64,000 nucleotides of DNA from Chitinophaga vietnamensis (GTDB taxonomy: Bacteria; Bacteroidota; Bacteroidia; Chitinophagales; Chitinophagaceae): the NCBI RefSeq assembly GCF_902167635.1, contig NZ_CABHMS010000010.1:170449-234448 (forward strand), read 5' to 3'. This document shows, piece by piece, positions 54,629 to 63,921 of the stretch (within the stretch, counting starts at the first letter, position 1; each line of letters begins with the position of its first letter). A program made the translations under genes and the position numbers. Under the pieces are notes generated by a model. That model did no database searches. It worked only from the letters and a program-made list of their open reading frames with translations, and was not told where the DNA came from.

Positions 54629-55594
54629 ATGAAAAAGATATTAATATGCGCGCTGCTTTTATTCCCGCTAACCGGGATCTGTCAGCAACAGGAAACAAAT
54701 GATACTACCGGTTTCTGGGACCTGCACCTGGATGCGGTGATGGCCTTCTTCTCAAAAGACAGCGTCAATAAAACGGAATTGATGCGCGACTTCAACGCTT
54801 TAAATACCATATTACGAAAAGATGTGGGAGAAAAAGCAATGAAGGAAGAGCTCAACGCATTGGATATGGTCAGAGACAGCATTGCATACTATAAGCTGGT
54901 GACTACAAAACCCGCGGCAATCTATCGGAAGAAGCTGATCCTGAAACAACAATTTGTAGCTACCCATCCGGATTCGTATATCAGCCTGTATGCGTTGGAC
55001 GATAATCATGGCATGTACAGTGCAGGCAGCTATGAGGCGGCCTATGCGAAACTGAGTAACCGGCTGAAAAAGATGCATGCGGCTCAACGTATCCGCGACA
55101 GCATCGCCATCTGGAAACGGGCGGACCCCAAAGGCACGCTGGCGCCGGACTTTACCCGGAAAGATCAGTATGGAGAAACCATCAAACTGAGTGATTACAG
55201 GGGCAAACTGGTGATCCTCGATTTCTGGGGCAGCTGGTGCGGCGCCTGCCGGCAAAGCCATCCGCATTTAAAAGAACTCTATGAAGCCTATAAAGATAAA
55301 GGCCTCGAGATCATTGCCGTGGCAAACGAAAATGTTCATGGAGAGAAAACGGCATTGAGCAAGGCCAAAGCAGCCTGGCTGGCGGCCATCAAAAAAGATG
55401 ATGTGAACTGGGTGCATGTACTCAACGATGAAGGCAGCGGCGACAGGGATATCGCAAATGCCTACCTGGTGAGCGCTTATCCAACAAAATTCCTGCTGGA
55501 CAGAGACGGGAAGATATTGCTGCGCATTGATGATATACTGAATGTAGAGATAGATCAAAAGATCAAATCACTGCTGGAAGATGGAGCGCATTGA
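54629..55594 (+). CDS. TlpA-like periplasmic thioredoxin-fold protein
   Basis: A 321-residue protein with a signal peptide (MKKILICALLLFPLTGICQQ), a helical region of about 130 residues of the type seen in Bacteroidota redox proteins, and a C-terminal AhpC/TSA-TlpA domain (LAPDFTRKDQYGETIKLSDY, GKLVILDFWGSWCGACRQSH). The active-site cysteines are Cys204 and Cys207. It probably reduces or shuffles disulfides in the periplasm. It converges with the LytTR gene, with only 3 bp between the stop codons; a small stem gcgcat/atgcgc spans the two stops. Confidence 0.9.
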   Translation: MKKILICALLLFPLTGICQQQETNDTTGFWDLHLDAVMAFFSKDSVNKTELMRDFNALNTILRKDVGEKAMKEELNALDMVRDSIAYYKLVTTKPAAIYRKKLILKQQFVATHPDSYISLYALDDNHGMYSAGSYEAAYAKLSNRLKKMHAAQRIRDSIAIWKRADPKGTLAPDFTRKDQYGETIKLSDYRGKLVILDFWGSWCGACRQSHPHLKELYEAYKDKGLEIIAVANENVHGEKTALSKAKAAWLAAIKKDDVNWVHVLNDEGSGDRDIANAYLVSAYPTKFLLDRDGKILLRIDDILNVEIDQKIKSLLEDGAH

Positions 55595-55597
55595 CCC

Positions 55598-56347
55598 TTA
55601 TGCGCCATGACCAAACGTTTTCAGAAATTCCTCTTTCTTGCGCCGGGAAACCATCACACAGCTGCCATCCTGCATTTCAATCTGTCCGCCGTCGCCTTTA
55701 ATATAGCGTTTAATATAGTTCAGGTTGATGATATGGGAATGGTGGGTACGGAAAAAAGTATCGGTGGGCAATAGTTCTTCAAAATCTTTCAAGGTACGAC
55801 TGGCCAACAATCCGGGACAGTTGGCAAAATAGATGTAGGTATAGTTGCTGCGGGCTTCCAGGTGTATGATGTCGGTGGTGTTGAAGAAGAGGAGCCCCTC
55901 AAGGGTAGGAATGGCGATCTTGCTCAGATGGGGTTTGGCCTGGAGGTTTTGCTGTAATGCTTCCAGTTTCTTTTCTGTGGTATCCTGCGATTGCTCGTTG
56001 ATCCTTTTTACGGCAGACCGCAATTCTTCAATATCGATGGGTTTGAGCAGGTAGTCGAAAGCGGCATACTTGATGGCTTTGATCGCATATTGATCATAGG
56101 CGGTAGTAAAAATGAGGCTGAATTTTTTATGCGGTAATTGATTCAACATTTCAAAACCGTCCATGCGCGGCATTTCTATATCCAGGAAAACGATGTCTGG
56201 TTGCTGCTCTTTAATGAGTTGCAGCCCGCCTGCCCCATCTACTGCTTCGCCGGTGAGCATTACTTCGGGACAGTAATTCAGGAGTTTTTCCCGGAGGGCA
56301 ATGCGGCCTTTTTTTTCATCATCGATAATAATTGCTGTTAGCATCAT
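55598..56347 (-). CDS. LytTR family response regulator
   Basis: A 249-residue response regulator: receiver domain with acidic pocket IIDDEKK and the phosphoacceptor Asp56 in VFLDIEMPRMDG, then a LytTR DNA-binding domain (LEARSNYTYIYFANCPGLLA, SRTLKDFEELLPTDTFFRTH, HSHIINLNYIKRY). Its start overlaps the stop of the sensor kinase by four bases (ATGA), so they are a translationally coupled pair. Targets are not shown by the sequence. Confidence 0.95.
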   Translation of the reverse strand: MMLTAIIIDDEKKGRIALREKLLNYCPEVMLTGEAVDGAGGLQLIKEQQPDIVFLDIEMPRMDGFEMLNQLPHKKFSLIFTTAYDQYAIKAIKYAAFDYLLKPIDIEELRSAVKRINEQSQDTTEKKLEALQQNLQAKPHLSKIAIPTLEGLLFFNTTDIIHLEARSNYTYIYFANCPGLLASRTLKDFEELLPTDTFFRTHHSHIINLNYIKRYIKGDGGQIEMQDGSCVMVSRRKKEEFLKTFGHGA

Positions 56348-59300
56348 TGTATTTTTAAACGTACCTGTATTTTGGTGCCAGCCGCTTCGCCATTGTGTTT
56401 CAGGTCGGTGACCACCACGGAGGCATTGTCTTCGCTATTGAAGAAACGTACTCTGTCCTGGCTCATCTCCATACCATAGGAATGGGCGCCTCTGGGAGCG
56501 CCGTTTTTGAGCGCATCTCTGCCCACGCCATTATCTTCAATGATATATTCAATATGCTCCTGCTGTTTGCTCACGCTGATGGTCAGTTTCCCGTTGTTGT
56601 CGGGCCGGTTCTTCAACCCGTGTAAAATGGCATTTTCCACATATGGCTGTACGATCAGGGGAGGCACTTTGTAATCATCTTGCAGCAATGTTTCATCGGC
56701 CTTTATCTCTACGGTGAACTTATTCTCATAACGGAGTTTTTCCAGGTCGATATACAGTTGTAATGTTTCCAGGTCTCTGGCCAGCGTGACGGTATTTTGT
56801 TTGGAGCTGTCGAGAATATTGCGGAGCAATTTCGCAAATTTATTCAGGTATACGGTGGCGTAGTATTTATCATTGCTTTGTATCAGCGCATCGATGCTGT
56901 TGATACAATTGAAGATGAAATGAGGATTCATTTGTGCTCTCAGCGCCATCATTTCTGTTTCGGCGATCTTTTGTTTCATGGCGGCATCGTAACGGATATT
57001 GTTGATATGCCTGCGCACCACTAACAGGACAATACCTGCTGTAATAACGATGCCGGCTATACGAAGCCACCAGGATTGCCACCAGGGCGGCAAGATGGTG
57101 AATGCCAGCGTGGTGATCCCTTTGCTCCATTGCCCGGCGCTATTGGCCGATCTCAGCTGGAAGCTGTATTTACCCGGCGGCAGGCTGGTATAGCTGGCTT
57201 CATTGTTATTGCGGCTGTCTACCCAGCTGTCGCTTAATCCGAGTAAACGGTAAGCATACTGATTCCTGGCTTCATTGGAGAAGTTATTCGTGGTGAATAA
57301 AAGCCGGACGAAATTTTCTTTGTAATGCAATACGATCTCGTTTCGCTTGCCTGCTGAAATATTCAGGGGCGTTCCATTCACCTGCATATCGGTGATAAGT
57401 GGATCGGGGCTGAAAGTATTTGTCTGCAATGCAGCAGGATCAAATCTTGTAATGCCGCCCACGCCGCCGAATAGCAGGGCGCTGTCATCATCTGTGAGGG
57501 TGCAGGCGGTATTGTATTCCAGGAAGGCGAGGCCATCGCCCAGATCATATTGCTGTACCTGCCTGCTACCGGGATCTATCTTGCACAAGCCGGTGTTGGT
57601 GCTTACCCACAGGCATCCTTTGCGGTCTTTCTGAATGGCATAGCATACACCGGAGCTATTGGCCGGGTTGATGGTGATGTGTTGCGTTACTGTCTTCTTT
57701 TCCGGATCATATTGTACAATGCCATTGTCTGTGGCAATCCAGAACAGACGGCCATCTTTCAGGAGATGCCTGGTGTAGGGAGAATATTGCTTCACCGCCT
57801 CCTGGATGCAGAACTGTCCCTTCCGGTAATCGTACTTTACAAGGCCGCCGCCGGTGGTACAGATCCACAGGATATTTTTTTCATCTTCATAGATATACCT
57901 GCCAATGTAGGCGTTTAACTGGAGAAGGCTGTCGGAACAGGGTTTCCAGCGTTTATCTTTCAGTGAAAAGAATACCGGGCCATTTTCCCCGGTGATAAAG
58001 AGGCTGTCTGCATGTTGAAGTTTATGTACGCAATATAATTTTTGCGTGCTTAGTAATTGATCGTTGCGTTGAAAAGTGAACTGTTGTTTTTTAGGGTCGG
58101 AACAGATTAATCCGCCCCAGGTGGCTATCCAGAGCCGTCCCTCATCATCTTCAGTCATATCATAAACGGTGTTGCCGGCGGCATTAAAGGCGACAAATGC
58201 AGGATGGCGGAAGAACTGGTTGGTGGCTGTATTCCAGGCAACCAGTCCCTTATTCTGCGTACCGGCATAGCGCTGACCATCTTTACTTTTATAGAGATCA
58301 AAGATCATGTTATCCGGCAGCGACGCGGCGTTTAGCGGTTCATTACTGAAATTATCAAACTGGTATTTCAGCGGGTCGTATTTGGCAATGCCTCCGCCAC
58401 TAAGGCCGCACCACATCATATTTTGCCGGTCGTGGAACAGGGATAATACAAAGTCTTTCCCGGGAGTGCGGTCATCATATCGGTTGTAAACTGCTGTTTG
58501 TATTTGTAATGAACGGGCATCCTGGCGTACAATACCATTGCCCCTGGTGCCGATCCACAGGTTACCGGCGCTGTCTGCCGCAAAGCAGCCAACACCGCCC
58601 TTTGCAGCGGGAAATGAATGAACGCTTCCGGCCGCATCCAGCGGATCGTTTACATAAAAACAACCTTCCGTGGAAGTGCCGATCCATAAGGCATCCTGAT
58701 GAGGAAACAGCGTTCTTATCTCCGAAAATGAATGCTGTATGTGCAATGCCTGCAATGCGTACTGCCCATTGTGTGGCAGCAGGTAGAACAGCTGATGCAA
58801 TAGTGCTACGATGATCCTTCCTTTATACATAACGATGCTGCTTACTACAGACCGGTTCTCTCCGTCGTCAAAAAAATATTGTATACTTTTCGTTTGTGTA
58901 TTGAGCAGCAACAGTCCTTTATTATAGGTGATGATCCAGTATTCATTTTCCCGGAAGCTGACAATTTCCTTTACCGGCACTTTTTCCAGCTGGGCTGCGA
59001 AAGGGAACAGGTCTGTAACCTTCAGCAGCGAGTCTTTTCCCGGATGATAGATACAGGCGCCACGGACTGTTCCCACCCACAACAGTTTTTTATAGGGGTC
59101 AAAAAAAAGAGATGAAATATAGTTGGATGGTAATTTTTTACCACGTTCATTTTGTGGTAAAAATATTTTGAACTGTTTGCCATCATAGCGGTTAAGCCCG
59201 TCCTGCGTGCCAAACCACATGAACCCATCGGCATCTTGCGCAATAGCAAAACAACTGTTTTGAGAAAGTCCGTTCTGTGAAGTATAGTTTTCGAAATATA

Positions 59301-59379
59301 GTCCCCTGGATTGAGCGGCCGCTAACCGACAACTCAATACCATCAACAGGAGCAGGCAATATCGGGAGATATCATTCAA
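56344..59379 (-). CDS. Sensor histidine kinase with two-component propeller repeats
   Basis: A protein of about 1011 residues: signal peptide (LNDISRYCLLLLMVLS...AAAQS), a periplasmic propeller of Reg_prop repeats (FAIAQDADGFMWFGTQDGLN, AADSAGNLWIGTRGNGIVRQ, CYAIQKDRKGCLWVSTNTGL), a Y_Y_Y domain (YTSLPPGKYSFQLRSANSAG), one membrane helix, and a LytS-type kinase module (LRAQMNPHFIFNCINSIDAL with the His, then NAILHGLKN and IEDNGVGRDAL). The start is uncertain: the TTG at 59379 gives a regular signal peptide and lies 25 bp after the preceding gene, while ATGs at 59439 and 59457 overlap that gene. Confidence 0.9.
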   Translation of the reverse strand: MNDISRYCLLLLMVLSCRLAAAQSRGLYFENYTSQNGLSQNSCFAIAQDADGFMWFGTQDGLNRYDGKQFKIFLPQNERGKKLPSNYISSLFFDPYKKLLWVGTVRGACIYHPGKDSLLKVTDLFPFAAQLEKVPVKEIVSFRENEYWIITYNKGLLLLNTQTKSIQYFFDDGENRSVVSSIVMYKGRIIVALLHQLFYLLPHNGQYALQALHIQHSFSEIRTLFPHQDALWIGTSTEGCFYVNDPLDAAGSVHSFPAAKGGVGCFAADSAGNLWIGTRGNGIVRQDARSLQIQTAVYNRYDDRTPGKDFVLSLFHDRQNMMWCGLSGGGIAKYDPLKYQFDNFSNEPLNAASLPDNMIFDLYKSKDGQRYAGTQNKGLVAWNTATNQFFRHPAFVAFNAAGNTVYDMTEDDEGRLWIATWGGLICSDPKKQQFTFQRNDQLLSTQKLYCVHKLQHADSLFITGENGPVFFSLKDKRWKPCSDSLLQLNAYIGRYIYEDEKNILWICTTGGGLVKYDYRKGQFCIQEAVKQYSPYTRHLLKDGRLFWIATDNGIVQYDPEKKTVTQHITINPANSSGVCYAIQKDRKGCLWVSTNTGLCKIDPGSRQVQQYDLGDGLAFLEYNTACTLTDDDSALLFGGVGGITRFDPAALQTNTFSPDPLITDMQVNGTPLNISAGKRNEIVLHYKENFVRLLFTTNNFSNEARNQYAYRLLGLSDSWVDSRNNNEASYTSLPPGKYSFQLRSANSAGQWSKGITTLAFTILPPWWQSWWLRIAGIVITAGIVLLVVRRHINNIRYDAAMKQKIAETEMMALRAQMNPHFIFNCINSIDALIQSNDKYYATVYLNKFAKLLRNILDSSKQNTVTLARDLETLQLYIDLEKLRYENKFTVEIKADETLLQDDYKVPPLIVQPYVENAILHGLKNRPDNNGKLTISVSKQQEHIEYIIEDNGVGRDALKNGAPRGAHSYGMEMSQDRVRFFNSEDNASVVVTDLKHNGEAAGTKIQVRLKIQ

Positions 59380-59404
59380 ACCCGTTCTTTTCCCGAATTT
59401 ACTA

Positions 59405-59905
59405 CTATTCAGGAAGATGATAATACCGCATGACCGCATGGTAATCATTATAATCAACTGGTTGATGGCTGCTCATCCTTCCTCCCGACAGGATCGCCGT
59501 TGCAGGTGCAATGATAACCCTGATCCTCCTGAATAGCAGCTTGCTCCCGTAGGTGCTTCCGTCTGAATTAAAGGTTCTGATACTCAACAGGTAGTTACTG
59601 GGATTGACATTGACCTGATACGTGAAAAAGCGTGTCTGGTACAGGTTGCCGGGACCTGCACCCGGTATGGCATACCAGCTTGTACCATCTTCCGGAACAG
59701 GGTTGTAATACACGAGGATAAGACTGGAGTCCATTTTATTGGATGTAATATTATTCAGGACAAGATTCAACATCCCGGTAAATGTCTGCGAATCGAAAGT
59801 GTACATCGTGATATTTGCATTGCCTTGTGGCCCCTGAGGGCCTATGTCGCCCTTCTTGCAGGCGACGAAGGCGAGCAGCATACACGCCAGAAGATAGTTT
59901 TTCAT
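59405..59905 (-). CDS. Small collagen-tag lipoprotein
   Basis: A 166-residue lipoprotein: lipobox LLAFVAC, then KKGDIGPQGPQGNANI, the short collagen-like GxxGPxG tag that starts many Bacteroidota surface lipoproteins, followed by a beta-rich domain (MLNLVLNNITSNKMDSSLIL, YQTRFFTYQVNVNPSNYLLS). Function unknown. It is upstream of the sensor kinase gene in the same direction and may be co-transcribed. Confidence 0.82.
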   Translation of the reverse strand: MKNYLLACMLLAFVACKKGDIGPQGPQGNANITMYTFDSQTFTGMLNLVLNNITSNKMDSSLILVYYNPVPEDGTSWYAIPGAGPGNLYQTRFFTYQVNVNPSNYLLSIRTFNSDGSTYGSKLLFRRIRVIIAPATAILSGGRMSSHQPVDYNDYHAVMRYYHLPE

Positions 59906-60014
59906 AAGAGTGATTTTCGAGGTTATTTCTCCAACAAAATTTCAGGATAAAATGTGATGAGACAAGCACTGTTGAGCTATTTACAGAGATGGATGAGCCA
60001 ATGGCAGAAAATTA

Positions 60015-60077
60015 CAGGTTGCAGGAAACTAAAAAGACGGTATCATTGATACCGTCTTTTTAGTTTCCTGCAACCTG
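60015..60077. terminator. Perfect 63-bp palindrome
   Basis: Arms 60015-60045 and 60047-60077 are exact reverse complements over 31 bp (caggttgcaggaaactaaaa...) around a single T. It lies 25 bp beyond the stop of the minus-strand cytochrome-like gene and 110 bp upstream of the lipoprotein gene. The inner part (aaaaagacggt / accgtcttttt) ends in a T-run on either strand, so termination is likely. Confidence 0.85.
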
Positions 60078-60101
60078 GTTGTACTGTGCTATTAACAGGC
60101 A

Positions 60102-61580
60102 TCATCTTTTTTTCTTCACCATTGACGCCGGGTATTGCGCCGCAGATATCGCGAAACTGAAATCGCCGAAAATATTATTACGGGCTGAATCGCTGGGGAG
60201 AGGTGCAATGGTGCTGAATTTATGACAACTGAAGCAGGTGTTGGTATTTTGCACATAGCTCTCCAAAGTAGTATTGGCCACTATCGGCGTACCACTCGCC
60301 ATCCCGGCTGTATTAAGCGGGAACGGCACCGGGATGGGCTTTGTCGGATGCTGCTGCGAGCCGTTCGACCAGATCACATCTACCAGTTCATAATACTGGA
60401 AAACAGATTGCGGATAAAATTTCCGGATATAATTGCGCATGCTGTCGTTGATCGGTACAGCATTTGACGCATCAAGCAGGTTTAGGCGGGTAACCTGTAT
60501 CGGCACTGGCGCAGCCTGCGACAAGTTGTATGGTGGCGATGTATTCGGCGTGCAGCCTACCGTTACGGTACCGCCTCCATTCAGCGTTACCTGTCGCGAG
60601 GTGCAATTAGCGCCGTAAAAATTGTATCCATATGGCGGCGTTTCGTTATTGGCGTCTGGCACATTATCTACCTGTTCAAAAGTAGCCCATACCCAGGTGG
60701 GCTGATTTTGCGTTTTATGCAGGATATGCAAACCTACCAGCGCCACAGCAGTTTCCCTCAGTTTCCCGGAAGCAGAATCAAATACAGTAGCCCTGGAGAG
60801 TTTGTAGCGCTGCCACTTTGGGGAGTTGATATTATCAACTTCCATCCATGCGGCTTTCACTTCTATGGCGCCTACCGGGCCGGTATACCCGCCTGGCGGA
60901 AAGCTGATCGGGACATTGTTTTTCACTGAATCGTGCTGTGTAACGGCATTGTAGTAACCGTTCCTGACTACAAAATCATAGTAGTCTTTATTCAGTTTGA
61001 TCTCATACCACACGTTGGTATTGTTTTGCGCACCAAGCCAGTTGGGCTTGCCGAAAGGGGCCGCCTGGTCAGGAATCATGCCAAACGTAGTGTCTGCGGC
61101 AAACTTGGTGGTGAAAGTTAAAAGCTTCGTTTTAGTTGGATTCATCAACAGCTTTTGTGTTTTAAACTTCGCTGCAAATTGCGGCGAAACCAGCGTGCCC
61201 CAGGCTGGCGGCCGCGCTCCGCCGGGAGGAAACATCACATCTATCGGCATATAGTTTTCCCAGCTTACAGGCGTATAATCTCCGGGAGGCCCGAAATACC
61301 CCGATGAATCAACCGGCCAGTTCAAACTGATGAATTCCTGCCAGGCAAAGCAATCCGCCTGCGATTGAACGTTAAAGCTGGCGAGATCTCCCGGTACCTG
61401 ATTGTTGAATTGAATGACGATTTTATAGAGAGAAGAACCAGCGCCAGCGTAACAGTCGCAGGTGTTTGTTGACCGTGGCAACTGATGATCCCTGTTATCC
61501 GGCTTGAACGCTGTTATGATGAATTGATTGAGGAATAAAGCCGTACAGGAGATAATGAAGATGGTAGCAGATCTGTTCAT
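60102..61580 (-). CDS. Monohaem cytochrome c-like secreted protein
   Basis: A 492-residue protein with an N-terminal signal or anchor segment (ATIFIISCTALFLNQFIITA). One haem-binding motif CFSCH (Cys449, Cys452, His453) lies near the C-terminus; the rest is beta-rich and contains GAIEVKAAWMEVDN and GLHILHKTQNQPTWVWATFE, which recall uncharacterised cytochrome family proteins. Two paired cysteines lie near the N-terminus (CDCY). It follows the lectin-tailed gene at 61692 in the same direction (111 bp), with a hairpin between them. An electron-transfer role for that partner is a possibility only. Confidence 0.7.
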   Translation of the reverse strand: MNRSATIFIISCTALFLNQFIITAFKPDNRDHQLPRSTNTCDCYAGAGSSLYKIVIQFNNQVPGDLASFNVQSQADCFAWQEFISLNWPVDSSGYFGPPGDYTPVSWENYMPIDVMFPPGGARPPAWGTLVSPQFAAKFKTQKLLMNPTKTKLLTFTTKFAADTTFGMIPDQAAPFGKPNWLGAQNNTNVWYEIKLNKDYYDFVVRNGYYNAVTQHDSVKNNVPISFPPGGYTGPVGAIEVKAAWMEVDNINSPKWQRYKLSRATVFDSASGKLRETAVALVGLHILHKTQNQPTWVWATFEQVDNVPDANNETPPYGYNFYGANCTSRQVTLNGGGTVTVGCTPNTSPPYNLSQAAPVPIQVTRLNLLDASNAVPINDSMRNYIRKFYPQSVFQYYELVDVIWSNGSQQHPTKPIPVPFPLNTAGMASGTPIVANTTLESYVQNTNTCFSCHKFSTIAPLPSDSARNNIFGDFSFAISAAQYPASMVKKKR

Positions 61581-61608
61581 GTGACAATATTTTAATGATC
61601 ATTCGAAA

Positions 61609-61667
61609 GAATGTTGTTGTAGGAATCTATCGCCCCTGCGGAGTGATAGATTCCTACAACAACATTC
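61609..61667 (-). terminator. 23-bp perfect stem-loop between two minus-strand genes
   Basis: Bases 61609-61631 (gaatgttgttgtaggaatct...) pair exactly with 61645-61667; the 13-base loop (gcccctgcggagt) can pair further with mismatches and resembles the hairpin core of the 53-bp repeats at 1-418. It lies 25 bp after the stop of the lectin-tailed gene. There is no T-run, so it may be a processing or stabilising hairpin. Confidence 0.7.
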
Positions 61668-61691
61668 TCCCGAACGGATGTTTCGCGTTAT

Positions 61692-63779
61692 TCAGCGCAC
61701 GTCAATGCTGACGATGATCGCTCCTATGTTATCAGCTAAGCCGGAGCCGTATTGTCCGGTGAGGTCATCATTGATGCATAATTGTATTTCGCCGCTGAGC
61801 TTGGGCGGAAGAGTAGTGCCCATACCTACGAGGAAAACAGTATTGCCCACTTTACCGATGAGCGCACCTTCGTCCTGGTTGGGCATTGCATAACCTTGCT
61901 TGGCAGAAATGAAGACGGGATTACCTGCGGCATTGTATAGCTGTCCGCCATTATCCTGCGGGTTAGCGGTCCATAAGCCCGATACATAACTGATGGAAGC
62001 TGTATTGGCTGCGGTGAGCACTACGCCCGTATTCTGCCATGCGATATTGGCCTGTACAGTTACGGGCGACACCATAAACAGCGCGGGCATGGCGGCCTGG
62101 CGCTGCTGCCCTACATTGATCACGTACACGCCATGCTGCCCCGGCGTGGCATTGGCGCCAACAGCCACGGTAATGTATAACGCTGTATTGGCGCTGGGTT
62201 GGCTGTTACCCGGTATTGCATAGGTAACATTCTCTTTTACAGCAGTTACCCTGGCCTTGATATTGGGATCATCAAAAAGGACCGTAGGATAGGTGGCGGG
62301 CTGATTCTCTTTCGCGGTGCAGGTGGCCGCCACCACTACCATATTAGCCGCCGTGGTGCCCACATTGATGAAAGAAGGAACATATGTACTGTTGCTCAAC
62401 AAGGGGATCGGATGGTTCACCGGGTTAGGCACCTGGATGTTATACAAAGTATCAAAATAGTCCTGGTAGAAGAGTTGAAGCGGTTGTGCAAATGTATTTT
62501 CAGGACTGGTATCGCCTACCGGTCCATATCCGTCCGGAGTGGAACCCGCATAGGCGCTGGCTACGATTTGCATATCGAAAGTGGATGCCACCTGTGATCC
62601 CCACTTGATATTTTCTCCTCCAATAGTAATGTCGCTCACGGTGTAACCCTTGCTGGCCGGTACTTCAAATACGGCATGCAGAATGAAGTTACCGGGCAAG
62701 TTGTTGCCATCCTGATCAGTCAGTGTTTCGCTGCCGCGTGTAATGGTCCAGAAGGTAGATGCATCAGTGCCATCCGGCGTCACGTAGCTGGAGAAGCCTG
62801 GCATTTGAATGTAGAGCCCCGGCGGATCTGCGAGGGTAAGTATATTTCCATTTGTAACGAGATTATTGACGTTGCCTCCGATATTGGGATCGCTGTTGCG
62901 GTAGCGCTGACCAAACTGCCCCACGCAAATTAAATCGTTGAATTGTCCGGATGACCACATCGTAGGGGGATTGGGAGGTGGAAGGGGATTCGGGTTGAAA
63001 CGCTGGATGGTGGAGGAGGTGGCCAAACCTATTTCGGTTTGTAGTGTATTGGGTGTACTGGTGAGATGTATAGCGCCTCCAACGCTGTCGTTGGATACCG
63101 TTCCGCTGTTCCATTTGTTCAAGGGGTTGTATATCGGCTGGTTGGTAACAGGATTCACGATCCCCGGTACCGACAGGTCCTGCAAGGTGATCTGAGGTTT
63201 ATTCAGGATAGATTGATACAATGCCAGCACCTTGTTAGGATCTACCAGCCACAGGGTGTTCCAGTATTCCGGGTTTTCGCAGGTGAAGTCAATACGTGTG
63301 ATTTTTCCTGCCGCATTCTGCGTAACGGCCCATTCGCAGTATTCGTCTTGCCATCCTCTGGGGCCATAAGGGAAGTAAGGCACATTTTGCCCTGTACCGC
63401 AGGGATCATTTGATATTTGTCCGGATATGGCTCCTGTATCGGCCATCTCGTTCAGCTGATCTTGGTTGGCCTCGGGGAAATTATATGCCAGCCTGCCCGG
63501 GAAAGCCTTCCATTGAATAACAGCTGTACTACTTGGCGGATTGCTGTCGACGGGATTGTAGTAATTAGTGGTAGGGGGCGTGTTGGTAGAGTTCCATGCA
63601 TTGTTCAACATGCCCTGTTGTGTGAATCCATCGAGATTGTTGCTCCATAAGCTGTTCATCATTTCCTGTTTGGATGGCTCGCCTGAAAAATCCTGGATGT
63701 TTGCAGGGGTGCGGAATTGAAACCTGGAAGCAGTAGAAGGGGCTTTCTTGTCCGGGGCAATTTTTTCTACGGTTTGCAT
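61692..63779 (-). CDS. Large protein with C-terminal PA-IL-like lectin domain
   Basis: A 695-residue protein without a signal peptide (MQTVEKIAPDKKAPS...). The N-terminal half has an unnamed conserved-looking region (GPRGWQDEYCEWAV, ITRIDFTCENPEYWNTLWLV, DPNKVLALYQSIL). A middle beta region follows (FPGRLAYNFPEANQD earlier; YVPSFINVGTTAANMVVV). The last ~115 residues resemble the galactose-binding lectin LecA: DEGALIGKVGNTVFLVG, then LSGEIQLCINDD and GSGLADNIGAIIVSI, with Asp/Asn at the places of the calcium-site residues. The lectin match is from memory of LecA. The enzymatic or binding role of the N-terminal part is not known. Confidence 0.7.
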   Translation of the reverse strand: MQTVEKIAPDKKAPSTASRFQFRTPANIQDFSGEPSKQEMMNSLWSNNLDGFTQQGMLNNAWNSTNTPPTTNYYNPVDSNPPSSTAVIQWKAFPGRLAYNFPEANQDQLNEMADTGAISGQISNDPCGTGQNVPYFPYGPRGWQDEYCEWAVTQNAAGKITRIDFTCENPEYWNTLWLVDPNKVLALYQSILNKPQITLQDLSVPGIVNPVTNQPIYNPLNKWNSGTVSNDSVGGAIHLTSTPNTLQTEIGLATSSTIQRFNPNPLPPPNPPTMWSSGQFNDLICVGQFGQRYRNSDPNIGGNVNNLVTNGNILTLADPPGLYIQMPGFSSYVTPDGTDASTFWTITRGSETLTDQDGNNLPGNFILHAVFEVPASKGYTVSDITIGGENIKWGSQVASTFDMQIVASAYAGSTPDGYGPVGDTSPENTFAQPLQLFYQDYFDTLYNIQVPNPVNHPIPLLSNSTYVPSFINVGTTAANMVVVAATCTAKENQPATYPTVLFDDPNIKARVTAVKENVTYAIPGNSQPSANTALYITVAVGANATPGQHGVYVINVGQQRQAAMPALFMVSPVTVQANIAWQNTGVVLTAANTASISYVSGLWTANPQDNGGQLYNAAGNPVFISAKQGYAMPNQDEGALIGKVGNTVFLVGMGTTLPPKLSGEIQLCINDDLTGQYGSGLADNIGAIIVSIDVR

Positions 63780-63890
63780 TGCATTTAAGTTTTAAATGGT
63801 TATTCAAAATTGCGGGAGAAACTGGTGTGCGTATGTTAGGGCTCCGACTAATCGAGGTAAGATGCGTTTGAGGGTACGCAACTGTAGCTG

Positions 63891-63921
63891 CAAAGTTGTA
63901 GCATTGGCGGGTTAATCACAA
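63891..63921 (-). promoter_or_regulatory. Possible promoter of the lectin-tailed gene
   Basis: On the minus strand TTG (plus 63919-63921) is followed after 18 bp by TACAACTTTG (plus 63891-63900), like TAnnTTTG with a two-base longer gap. It would give a leader of about 105 nt before the ATG at 63779. The remaining bases to 64000 show no gene. Confidence 0.35.
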
